Position numbers and translations under genes: made by a program. The notes below the pieces were generated by a model. The model was given only the letters and a program-made list of their open reading frames with translations, was not told the origin of the DNA and did not search any database. This document shows, one piece after another, positions 38,851 to 46,157 of a stretch of 64,000 nucleotides of DNA. Source of the stretch: Orlajensenia stereocauli (GTDB taxonomy: Bacteria; Actinomycetota; Actinomycetes; Actinomycetales; Microbacteriaceae); the NCBI RefSeq assembly GCF_039548895.1, contig NZ_JBCLVG010000002.1. One strand, 5' to 3'. The number at the start of each line of letters is the position of its first letter. Position 1 is the stretch's first letter.

Positions 38851-40128
38851 GTGGACGCACACGACGTCGTCATCATCGGTGCAGGCCTGGCCGGCCTGCG
38901 ATGCGCTGTGCGTCTCGCAGAGTCCGGACTCGACGTCGTCGTCCTCGAGGCGCAGGACGGGGTCGGTGGGCGTGAGCGCACCGACGTGATCGACGGGTTC
39001 CAGCTCGACCGCGGGTTCCACGTGCTGAACCCCGCCTATCCCGCCGTCAAGCGCTGGATGGATGTCGACGCATTGCGGATGCGGCCATTCCCGGTCGGGG
39101 TGCGGGTGCGGCGAGAGTCAGGGAGCGTCGAGCTCAGGCATCCGGTGCGGCATCCGCTCTCCCTGCCCGCTTCCCTACGCAGTGGGCTGCTCACCCCGCG
39201 AGACACCGCCGCCCTCGTTCGCTGGGTCACCCCGGTGCTGCTCCGGCCCCGCGCCGTCATCGCCGGAGCGGATCGCACGCTGCGCGAGGGATGGAACCGC
39301 GTCGGCCTCCGCGGCCCGCTGCGCACCGAGGTCCTCGAGCCCTTCTTGGCGGGTGTTCTCGCAGACGACCGGGGTGAGACATCCGACTCGTTCGCCCGTC
39401 TCCTCGTGCGCATGTTCATCGTCGGCGCCCCCGGCCTGCCCGAAGCGGGCATCGGGGCTGTGCCAGCCCAGCTCGCGCGCTCCGCGACGGACTCAGGCGC
39501 TGACCTGCATCTCGAGGCGCGGGTGCGGGAGATCACCCCTCGGAACGGCATCGTCGAGGTCGAGGTGGAGCACCGCGACACAGTGCGCGCCCGTGCCGTC
39601 GTGGTCGCCGTCGGTCCCGACGCCGTCGCGGGGCTGCTCGACCTGCCGCGCCCGGCCACGAAGGGCCTGCAGACGTGGTGGTTCGCCGCCGACACCCCGC
39701 CCACGGCATCCGCGATGCTCGCCGTCGACGGACGCCGCAACGGCCCCGTGGTCAACACCGTCGTGATCTCCAACGCGGCACCCAGCTACGCCCCTCCGGG
39801 CCGCCATCTCATCGAGGCCACCTGCCTGCTGCCGGATGAAGCGAGCTCACGCTCGGATGCCGCGCCGCGCGAAGCGGACGTCCGCCGCCAGCTCGGCGAG
39901 ATCTGGGGCACTGATGCCGCCGCCTGGCAACTCCTGCGGCGCGACGACATCTCGAACGCCCTGCCCGCCCAGCCGTCGCCGCTGCGGACGCGGCAGCCGT
40001 CACGCGTGAGGGCTGGAGTCTTCGTCGCGGGCGACCACCGCGACACCGCCTCGATCCAGGGTGCCCTGGTGTCGGGCGAGCGCGCGGCGCTGGCCGTTCT
40101 CGCAGAATTCGGACTGACGGCGCCGTAG
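38851..40128 (+). CDS. FAD-dependent amine-oxidase-like oxidoreductase
   Basis: A 425-residue flavoprotein of the phytoene desaturase/monoamine oxidase-like group. Rossmann start VVIIGAGLAGLRCAVRLAESGLDVVVLEAQDGVGGR (GxGxxG at about residue 9, FAD-binding GGRERT), and a C-terminal VFVAGDHRDTASIQGALVSGERAA that binds FAD. The middle differs among members and gives no substrate. GTG at 38851 is preferred because it precedes the Rossmann fold by 3 residues and has a -10 hexamer 6 nt upstream. It converges with dnaB. Confidence 0.86.
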   Translation: MDAHDVVIIGAGLAGLRCAVRLAESGLDVVVLEAQDGVGGRERTDVIDGFQLDRGFHVLNPAYPAVKRWMDVDALRMRPFPVGVRVRRESGSVELRHPVRHPLSLPASLRSGLLTPRDTAALVRWVTPVLLRPRAVIAGADRTLREGWNRVGLRGPLRTEVLEPFLAGVLADDRGETSDSFARLLVRMFIVGAPGLPEAGIGAVPAQLARSATDSGADLHLEARVREITPRNGIVEVEVEHRDTVRARAVVVAVGPDAVAGLLDLPRPATKGLQTWWFAADTPPTASAMLAVDGRRNGPVVNTVVISNAAPSYAPPGRHLIEATCLLPDEASSRSDAAPREADVRRQLGEIWGTDAAAWQLLRRDDISNALPAQPSPLRTRQPSRVRAGVFVAGDHRDTASIQGALVSGERAALAVLAEFGLTAP

Positions 40129-40149
40129 CGCGGCCCGGCAGCGCCTGAG

Positions 40150-41523
40150 CTACGCCTGCGCCAGGTCCGCGAAGCGCGAGAAGTGACCGTGGAAGGCCAC
40201 GGTCACAGTGCGGGTCGGGCCGTTACGGTGCTTGGCGACGATGAGGTCCGCCTCGCCGGCACGCGGGTTGTCCTTCTCGTAGGCGCTCTCGCGGTGCAGC
40301 AGGATGACCATGTCGGCGTCCTGCTCGATGGAGCCGGACTCTCGGAGGTCGGAGATGGCGGGCAGCTTGTCGGCGCGCTGCTCGGGCCCACGGTTGAGCT
40401 GCGAGAGGGCGATGACGGGCACCTGGAGCTCCTTCGCGAGCAGCTTGAGCGCACGCGAGAACTCCGAGACCTCCTGCTGGCGGCTCTCGACGCGCTTGCC
40501 GCTCGTCATGAGCTGGAGGTAGTCGATGACGACCATCTTGAGGCCGATGCGCTGCTTCAGGCGCCGGCACTTCGCGCGGATCTCGACGAGGGTGAGATTG
40601 GCCGAGTCATCGATGTAGAGCGGGGCGTCGTTGATGCGGCCGCGGGTCGAGGCGATCGTGGTCCAGTCGCGCGAGTCGACGGTGCCCTTGCGCATGCTCT
40701 GCAGCGGAACGGATGCCTCGGCCGCGAGCAGACGCATGGCGATCTCGGAGCGCCCCATCTCGAGCGAGAAGAAGATGGTGGGCATGTCGTGGCCGATGGC
40801 GGCGGCACGGGCGAAGTCGAGGGCGAGCGTCGACTTTCCGAGAGCCGGACGAGCGGCGACGATGATCATCTGGCCGGGGTGGAAACCGTTGGTGAGGTCG
40901 TCGAGGTCGGCGAAGCCGGTGGGAACGCCGGTCATCTTGCCATCGGTGTGCTTGGCGGCCTCGATCTCGTCGATGGCCACCGTGACGGCATCCGTCAGCG
41001 GAACGTAGTCCTCGGTCTCGGTGTTGCCGTTGACGGCGTAGATCTCGGCCTGGGCGTTGTTGACCAGGTCGAGCGGCTCGCCTTCGGCCGCGTAGCCCAT
41101 CTGCACGATGCGGGTGCCTGCCTCGACGAGGCGGCGGAGCAGGGCACGCTCGGCGACGATCTCGGCGTAGTAGCCGGCGTTCGCCGCGGTGGGCACGAGC
41201 GCCGTGAGCGTGTGGAGGTACTCGGCGCCTCCGGCGCGGGAGAGCTCACCGGTCTTGGAGAGCTCGTCGGTGACCGCGATGACGTCTGTGGGCTCGCCGT
41301 GCGAGTACAGCGACAGGATGGCGTCGTAGATGAGCTCGTGCTTCGGAACGTAGAAGTCATTGCCCCGAACCGACTCCACGACGTCGGCGACGGCGTCCTT
41401 CGAGAGCAGCATGCCACCCAGGGCGCTCTGCTCCGCGAGCAGGTCGTGCGGGGGAGTGCGTTCGGCCTTCCGAGCGTCTTCGCCGTCCCACGGTTCGGCG
41501 AGTCCAAGGTGGGCGATCGACAC
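40150..41523 (-). CDS. dnaB: Replicative DNA helicase
   Basis: A 457-residue DnaB: N-terminal dimerisation/primase-binding domain (about 25-130, PHDLLAEQSALGGMLLSKDAVADVVE), linker helix, and RecA-like domain with Walker A ARPALGKSTLALDF, the MGRSEIAMRL motif, DYLQLM, and QLNRGPEQRADKLPAISDLRESGSIEQDADMVILLHRE. No intein interrupts the P-loop (many actinobacterial dnaB genes have one). Start is GTG at 41521-41523. The following 513 bp upstream hold DnaA-box-like sequences. Confidence 0.97.
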   Translation of the reverse strand: MSIAHLGLAEPWDGEDARKAERTPPHDLLAEQSALGGMLLSKDAVADVVESVRGNDFYVPKHELIYDAILSLYSHGEPTDVIAVTDELSKTGELSRAGGAEYLHTLTALVPTAANAGYYAEIVAERALLRRLVEAGTRIVQMGYAAEGEPLDLVNNAQAEIYAVNGNTETEDYVPLTDAVTVAIDEIEAAKHTDGKMTGVPTGFADLDDLTNGFHPGQMIIVAARPALGKSTLALDFARAAAIGHDMPTIFFSLEMGRSEIAMRLLAAEASVPLQSMRKGTVDSRDWTTIASTRGRINDAPLYIDDSANLTLVEIRAKCRRLKQRIGLKMVVIDYLQLMTSGKRVESRQQEVSEFSRALKLLAKELQVPVIALSQLNRGPEQRADKLPAISDLRESGSIEQDADMVILLHRESAYEKDNPRAGEADLIVAKHRNGPTRTVTVAFHGHFSRFADLAQA

Positions 41524-42036
41524 GCGGTACCTCCAGGATGATGCTTCGGTGTGCCGGTGCAGCGGCGTTCACTTCTCGGGCCGGTGGGAGCGCCCGGAGA
41601 GGCGTTCTCAGACCATCAGAACAGCACCCGCCGACAGTGCGGACCACCGCTGTTCGTAGCCGGTCGAGACCGCCGGAATCGACGGCGATGGCCAACACTA
41701 CGGTCGCCATCCGAATGCCTCAACTCGCCCTGTGGACAACGCTGTGGGAAACGTGGGCGAAACGCCGCGCTGCATGTGCAAAGCCTGTGGAAACAGCTGT
41801 GGATGGCAAACTAATTTTCGCAGCTATTTCCAGTTTGATCAGGATTTCAAGTAGTGCACACCTGTGTGTGGAAAGTTGCTTGAATCACTGCATGAAGGTC
41901 GCCCGGCTCCGCACAGCCCTGTGCACAGAATTGGGGGTAACTCCGGCTCATTGGGGCCTCATCGAGCTTGTGCAATCCCCTTAAACAGGTGTAGCGACGG
42001 GCCTGAGCCCGTCGCTACACCGAGGTGTTCGCAGCC
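41524..42036. other. Intergenic region upstream of dnaB with DnaA-box-like repeats
   Basis: 513 bp without a convincing gene. It carries a perfect DnaA box in reverse (TGTGGACAA, 41731-41739) and close relatives TGTGGGAAA (41743), TGTGGAAAC (41786), TGTGGATGG (41798) and TGTGGAAAG (41867), plus a CTGTGCACAG palindrome near 41930 and an AT-rich patch (41810-41860). A 147-residue open frame through it looks random. The rplI terminator is at 41988-42021. Confidence 0.6.
41988..42021 (-). terminator. Strong terminator of the rpsF-ssb-rpsR-rplI operon
   Basis: A perfect 15-bp stem (GGTGTAGCGACGGGC / GCCCGTCGCTACACC) with loop CTGA, 16 bp past the rplI stop, followed on the minus strand by TGTTTAAGGGG. 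Confidence 0.85.
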
Positions 42037-42489
42037 TTACTTGGCGGCGACCACCTGAAGGGTGATCGTGGCCGACAGCTCGTCGAAGAGACGAACGGTC
42101 GCCTGGTGCTCGCCGACCGACTTGATAGGGTTCGAGAACTCCACCTTGCGCTTGTCGATGGCACCGAGGCCGGCAGCGGCCACAGCGTCGGCGACATCGG
42201 CGGTCTTGACGGAGCCGAAGAGGCGTCCCTCGGCACCCGCCTTCACGACGAGCTTGACCTTGGTGCCCTCGAGGGCGTTCTTGAGGGCGACTGCCTCGTC
42301 GTGCGTCGCGAGCTCGCGAGCGGCGCGAGCCGCCTTGATCTGCTCGATCTGCTTCTCGCCACCGCGGCTCCACGAAACTGCGAAGCCCTGGGGGATGAGG
42401 TAGTTGCGGGCGTAGCCGTTCTTGACCTCGACGACGTCACCGGCGGTTCCGAGGCCAGTGACCTCGTGCGTCAGAATGAGTTTTGACAT
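42037..42489 (-). CDS. rplI: 50S ribosomal protein L9
   Basis: A 150-residue L9 (bL9): N-domain with MSKLILTHEVTGLGTAGDVVEVKNGYARNYLIPQGFA, a central long helix and C-domain KSVGEHQATVRLFDELSATITLQVVAA. Binds 23S rRNA near the L1 stalk and affects frame maintenance. Last gene of the rpsF operon; a terminator follows. Confidence 0.98.
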   Translation of the reverse strand: MSKLILTHEVTGLGTAGDVVEVKNGYARNYLIPQGFAVSWSRGGEKQIEQIKAARAARELATHDEAVALKNALEGTKVKLVVKAGAEGRLFGSVKTADVADAVAAAGLGAIDKRKVEFSNPIKSVGEHQATVRLFDELSATITLQVVAAK

Positions 42490-42500
42490 GTCGGTGCTCC

Positions 42501-42761
42501 TTAGCGGCCGCTGCCGGCGTACGGCAGCAGGGCCATCTCGCGGGCGTTCTTGACGGCACGGGCGATGAGGCGCTGCTCCTGCACGGAGACGCCGGTGATA
42601 CGGCGGGCGCGGATCTTTCCACGCTCGGAGATGAACTTGCGAAGCGTCGCGACATCCTTGTAGTCGATGACGCCGACGCGGATGCTCTTTGCGGGCGCGG
42701 CGTTCTTGCCCTTGCCTCCGCGGAGCGGCTTGCGGCGGTCGCCGCTGCTCTTTCCAGCCAT
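42501..42761 (-). CDS. rpsR: 30S ribosomal protein S18
   Basis: An 86-residue S18 (bS18) with the core KSIRVGVIDYKDVATLRKFISERGKIRARRITGVSVQEQRLIARAVKNAREMALLPY. The basic Gly/Lys-rich start is normal. It has no zinc cysteines (GVIDYKD rather than a Cys form). 11 bp separate it from rplI. Confidence 0.97.
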   Translation of the reverse strand: MAGKSSGDRRKPLRGGKGKNAAPAKSIRVGVIDYKDVATLRKFISERGKIRARRITGVSVQEQRLIARAVKNAREMALLPYAGSGR

Positions 42762-42828
42762 TGTTAGTCCTTAGTTGAAGTAATTCTGCGCGGATGCCGA
42801 AAGCGGCATCCGTGTCAGGCCTGTCGGC

Positions 42829-43332
42829 CTAGAAGGGGGTCTCGTCGCTGTAGCTGCCCGGGGTGGCCCAGACATCCGAACCACCGGAAGCGGCGGCTGC
42901 GGGTGCACTCGGTGCCCACGGCTCGTCGGAGCCGCCAGCGGGGGCGCCTCCACCACGAGGTCCAGACGACTGCGCGCGCGTCAGCGACGCGGTGGCGTAC
43001 CGGAGGGAAGGACCGATCTCGTCGATCTCGAGCTCGAAGCTGGTGCGCTTCTCGCCTTCCTTCGTCTCGTAGGAACGCTGCTTGAGACGCCCGGAAGCGA
43101 TGACACGGGAACCCTTGGTGAGGGACCCTGCGACGTGCTCGGCGAATTCACGCCAGACGCTCGCGCGCAGGAACAGAGCCTCGCCATCCTTCCACTCGTT
43201 CGACGCACGGTCGAAGCTGCGAGGAGTGGATGCGATGGTGAAGTTGGCAACCGCCAGTCCGCCCTGCGTGTAACGCAGTTCGGGGTCTGCAGTGAGGTTG
43301 CCCACCACGGTGATTACGGTCTCGCCGGCCAT
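42829..43332 (-). CDS. ssb: Single-stranded DNA-binding protein
   Basis: A 167-residue SSB: OB fold about 1-110 (VITVVGNLTADPELRYTQGGLAVANFTIAS, FLRASVWREFAEHVAGSLTKGSRVIASGRL), a Gly/Pro/Ala linker and the C-terminal acidic tip YSDETPF that recruits repair partners. It lies between rpsF and rpsR as in most actinobacteria. Confidence 0.97.
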   Translation of the reverse strand: MAGETVITVVGNLTADPELRYTQGGLAVANFTIASTPRSFDRASNEWKDGEALFLRASVWREFAEHVAGSLTKGSRVIASGRLKQRSYETKEGEKRTSFELEIDEIGPSLRYATASLTRAQSSGPRGGGAPAGGSDEPWAPSAPAAAASGGSDVWATPGSYSDETPF

Positions 43333-43337
43333 GGGGA

Positions 43338-43811
43338 CTAGGCGTCCTTCTCGACCTTGGCGGCGTCAGCCTTGGGAGCCTCGGCCTTGGGAGCCTCGGC
43401 CTTGGGAGCCTCAGCCTTGGGAGCCGCTGCCTCGGGCTTCGCGTCGACGACGGCCTTCGGGTTGGCAGCCTTGCGGGCGGCCTTCTCGTCGGCGAGCTTC
43501 TTGGCGGCTGCGACCTGGGCGATGCCCTCTTCGGCGCGGAGCACCTTGGTGCGCATGACTGCTTCGCTGAGACCCAGCTGGCGGTCGAGCTCCGACGTGG
43601 TGGCCGGCTCTGCGGTGAAGTTGACGACGGCGTAGATGCCCTCGTTCTTCTTGTTGATCTCGTAGGCGAGACGACGACGGCCCCAGATGTCGACGTTGTC
43701 GATGGATCCACCATCGTTACGCACCACATTGAGGAACTTGTCGAGGCTCGGAGCGACGGTGCGCTCATCGATCTCGGGATCGAGGATGACCATCAATTCG
43801 TACTGATGCAT
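43338..43811 (-). CDS. rpsF: 30S ribosomal protein S6 with low-complexity C-terminal extension
   Basis: A 157-residue S6 (bS6). The first ~100 residues are the normal S6 fold (YELMVILDPEIDERTVAPSLDKFLNVV...GIYAVVNFTAEP). The last ~50 residues extend with AAPKAEAPKAEAPKAEAPKADAAK-type repeats, longer than the usual tail of actinobacterial S6. The ATG at 43809-43811 has a very strong GAAGGAGGTGGG Shine-Dalgarno 7 nt upstream, fixing the start. Heads the rpsF-ssb-rpsR-rplI operon. Confidence 0.97.
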   Translation of the reverse strand: MHQYELMVILDPEIDERTVAPSLDKFLNVVRNDGGSIDNVDIWGRRRLAYEINKKNEGIYAVVNFTAEPATTSELDRQLGLSEAVMRTKVLRAEEGIAQVAAAKKLADEKAARKAANPKAVVDAKPEAAAPKAEAPKAEAPKAEAPKADAAKVEKDA

Positions 43812-43998
43812 GACTAACCCACCTCCTTCGGACTGAACGGCTGCAGTATTTCTGCAACAGGAGGGTTGTGCATGTGTTGATTCGTGGAGGCCGCACAATC
43901 GCGGCACACGGGCAACCTTCCCAGAGTAACGGATGCGGCGCTTCAGCGCACCTCGGGACGGCCATCCGCCCCGAACTCCCAGTCAGGCTCCCGGCGTT

Positions 43999-44052
43999 GA
44001 GAGGGTCAGATCCGGCCAGATTCCACTCGTGTCGGCCGACAAGTGGCCGGAT
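43999..44052. repeat. REP-like hairpin element, left copy
   Basis: Starts GAGAGGGTCA (43999-44008) and carries ATCCGGCCA (44010-44018) inverted at TGGCCGGAT (44044-44052). The first 20 bases resemble the right copy at 44551. Confidence 0.55.
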
Positions 44053-44085
44053 GCGTCCCCCCTCGCCTCGACGGGATCACCGGGA

Positions 44086-44448
44086 TCACCGGAGACGCAG
44101 GCCCGCCGTCAGGAGCTGCTGTCGCAGGAGCGCCGGGTCGACAGCGATCGCCCAGCCCCATCGTGCGCCGCGCGGGCGATGCATCCGCACCCGGAGGAGA
44201 GCTGCCGATTCATGGGAGAACACCGGTTCGTGCATCCGCGTCCGGCTGACTGCGGCTATGCGGGCGGCGAGCCTCTGGGCCGATGTCGCCTCGGCCCACC
44301 AGTCGGCCGGCGCGAAGGCTCCCGGCCGCAGCCGCACCCTCGACCCCGCGCTCGCGTGGCGTCGGAGGGTGCGGGCCGATGCTGAGTCCGGTGGCGGGGC
44401 GCCACCGATCGACACCGGTGGTGCGCCGATCGAGAACCGTTCGTCCAT
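44086..44448 (-). pseudogene. Remnant of a DUF559/AbiEi-antitoxin-like gene, truncated
   Basis: A 120-residue frame from MDERFSIGAPP that resembles the N-terminal half of actinobacterial DUF559/type IV TA antitoxin-like proteins: RRHASAGSRVRLRPGAFAPADWW (helix-turn and capping RPG), RIAAVSRTRMHEPVFSHESAALL. After SAALL the family would continue (WGLP...) but this frame diverges into RVRMHRPRG and soon stops, so it is cut off. Flanked by two hairpin repeats. Family assignment is moderate; I could not recover the missing part in other frames. Confidence 0.45.
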
Positions 44449-44550
44449 CCGGCGATGCTGCCGCGGCGCAGCGCGCTCGACCAGTCGATCGCCCACCTTG
44501 TGGACTGCGCCGCGGCACGCCTGCCGGTGGGGGAGCCGTCATCCTCGAGC

Positions 44551-44615
44551 GAGAGGGTCGCATCCGGCCATCTCGACGCGATTCAACGCCGGAATCGGCC
44601 GGAACCGACCCTCTC
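44551..44615. repeat. REP-like hairpin element, right copy
   Basis: 10-bp perfect terminal inverted repeats GAGAGGGTCG (44551-44560) and CGACCCTCTC (44606-44615), with inner CATCCGGCCA / CGGCCGG arms. Just after the CCA-adding enzyme stop, so it may also end that transcript. Confidence 0.6.
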
Positions 44616-44640
44616 GGCGTCACGGGCGGGGGAGAGGGCC

Positions 44641-46074
44641 TCAGGCGGGGGAGCGCTCCGCCCACCAGGCGCGCAGGCGCTCGGTGGCGACCTCCTCGCC
44701 GAGTGGTCCATCGTCGAGCCGCAGTTCGAGGAGGAACCTGTAGGCCTCGCCCACCTCTCTCCCGGGACGGATGCCGAGGATCGCCATGATCTGCTCGCCG
44801 TCGAGGTCGGGCCGAACGGCCGCGAGCTCTTCCTGCTCGGCCAGCTCGGTCATCCGTCGCTCGATGTCGTCATAGGCGAACGCGAGGCGGTCGGCCTTGC
44901 GCTTGTTGCGGGTCGTGACGTCGGCACGGGTGAGGATATGCAGACGCTCGAGCTGGTCGCCGGCGTCGCGCACATAGCGTCGGACGGCCGAGTCGGTCCA
45001 CGCGCCCTCCGTGTAGCCGAAGAAGCGCAGGTGCAGCTCGATGAGGCGCGAGACCGCCGCGATGGTGTCGTTGTCGAAGCGCAGTTCCCGCAGGCGCTTG
45101 CGAGCGAGCTTGGAGCCGACGACGTCGTGGTGGTGGAAGCTCACGATTCCGCCGCCCTCGAGCTTGCGGGTGGCCGGCTTGCCGATGTCGTGCAGGAGAG
45201 CGGCGAGGCGCAGGGTGAGGTCGGGGCTGACGAGATTGCCGCGCGCCTTCTCGTAGCCGATGGCCTGCTCGAGCACGGTGAGGCTGTGCTGGTAGACGTC
45301 CTTGTGGTGATGGTGCTCGTCGACCTCGAGGCGCAGTGCCGGCAGTTCGGGCAGAACACGCGCTGCCAGCCCGGAGTCCACGAGCAGTTCGAGACCGCGC
45401 CGCGGCTCGTCGGTCTTCAGGAGTTTGGAGAGCTCCTCGTTCACCCGTTCGGCCGAGATGCGATCGATGCTGGGGGCCAACTCGATGAGCGCCGCCTCGG
45501 TCTCGTCGTCGACGAGGAATCCGAGCTGGGCCGTGAACCTGCAGGCCCTCATCATTCGGAGCGGGTCGTCGCCGAAGGAGACGGCGGGCGATGACGGCGT
45601 GCGCAGGCGCCCCTCGAGCATGTCGTCGATACCGCCCGACGGGTCGACCAGCTTCATCTCGGGCAGGCGCAACGCCAGGGCGTTGACCGTGAAGTCACGC
45701 CTGAGGAGGTCGTCCTCGAGGGACGAGCCGAAGACGACGTCGGGCTTGCGGCTCTCGCCGTCGTAGCTGTCCGCCCGATAGGTGGTGACCTCGACGGTCT
45801 CGCCGGCGATCTTCGCCCCGATCGTGCCGAACTGTCGACCGATGTCCCAGTGCGCCTCACTGATGGGCGCGATGATCGCGAGGATCTGATCGGGAGTGGC
45901 ATCCGTCGTGAAATCGAGATCGTGTGCCACCCGCCCGAGGAAGGCGTCGCGAACGGGGCCTCCGACGAGGGCCAGTTCGTGCCCGGCGGCGGCGAAAGCG
46001 GTCGCCAGACGGGAGACGGTGGGGGAGGCGGCGACTTCACCCAACCGCTCGAGGGCTGCCGCGACGCTCTGCAT
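44641..46074 (-). CDS. cca: CCA tRNA nucleotidyltransferase (class II)
   Basis: A 477-residue enzyme that builds the 3' CCA end of tRNAs. Nucleotidyltransferase head: GGPVRDAFLGR, LDFTTDATPDQI (catalytic Asp residues), RRDFTVNALALRL, PSSPAVSFGDDPLRMMRACRFTAQL. HD domain afterwards: HHHHKDVYQHSL, LLHDIGKPATR, VSFHHHDVVGS. Typical HD-containing actinobacterial form. ATG 46072-46074 gives the family start (MQSVAAALERLGEV); the frame extends further upstream into the divergent gene's control region. Confidence 0.95.
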   Translation of the reverse strand: MQSVAAALERLGEVAASPTVSRLATAFAAAGHELALVGGPVRDAFLGRVAHDLDFTTDATPDQILAIIAPISEAHWDIGRQFGTIGAKIAGETVEVTTYRADSYDGESRKPDVVFGSSLEDDLLRRDFTVNALALRLPEMKLVDPSGGIDDMLEGRLRTPSSPAVSFGDDPLRMMRACRFTAQLGFLVDDETEAALIELAPSIDRISAERVNEELSKLLKTDEPRRGLELLVDSGLAARVLPELPALRLEVDEHHHHKDVYQHSLTVLEQAIGYEKARGNLVSPDLTLRLAALLHDIGKPATRKLEGGGIVSFHHHDVVGSKLARKRLRELRFDNDTIAAVSRLIELHLRFFGYTEGAWTDSAVRRYVRDAGDQLERLHILTRADVTTRNKRKADRLAFAYDDIERRMTELAEQEELAAVRPDLDGEQIMAILGIRPGREVGEAYRFLLELRLDDGPLGEEVATERLRAWWAERSPA

Positions 46075-46144
46075 GCCTCCATGGTAGGGCGTCGAAGAAT
46101 GACCCCTCGGCTCGGCGCACAGGAGCCGAGCAGCCCCCACGCCG

Positions 46145-46150
46145 TAGAAT
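46145..46150 (+). promoter_or_regulatory. Putative -10 (TAGAAT) for the DUF6049-murJ operon
   Basis: TAGAAT ends 7 nt before ATG 46158, with no Shine-Dalgarno: a leaderless start in the same style as 12823. Confidence 0.5.
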
Positions 46151-46157
46151 CGCACGC

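Larger units (their letters stand above)
43812..44640. other. Intergenic/degenerate region between rpsF and CCA-adding enzyme gene
   Basis: 829 bp. The right part holds a REP-like hairpin element (44551-44615), the left part a related element (43999-44052), and between them a truncated reading frame on the minus strand (44086-44448). Other open frames here are not supported. It also contains the rpsF promoter. Confidence 0.6.

Noticed and set aside
41538..41984. A 148-codon frame in the dnaB upstream region
   Set aside because: No Shine-Dalgarno, random composition, and it overlies the DnaA-box-like cluster.
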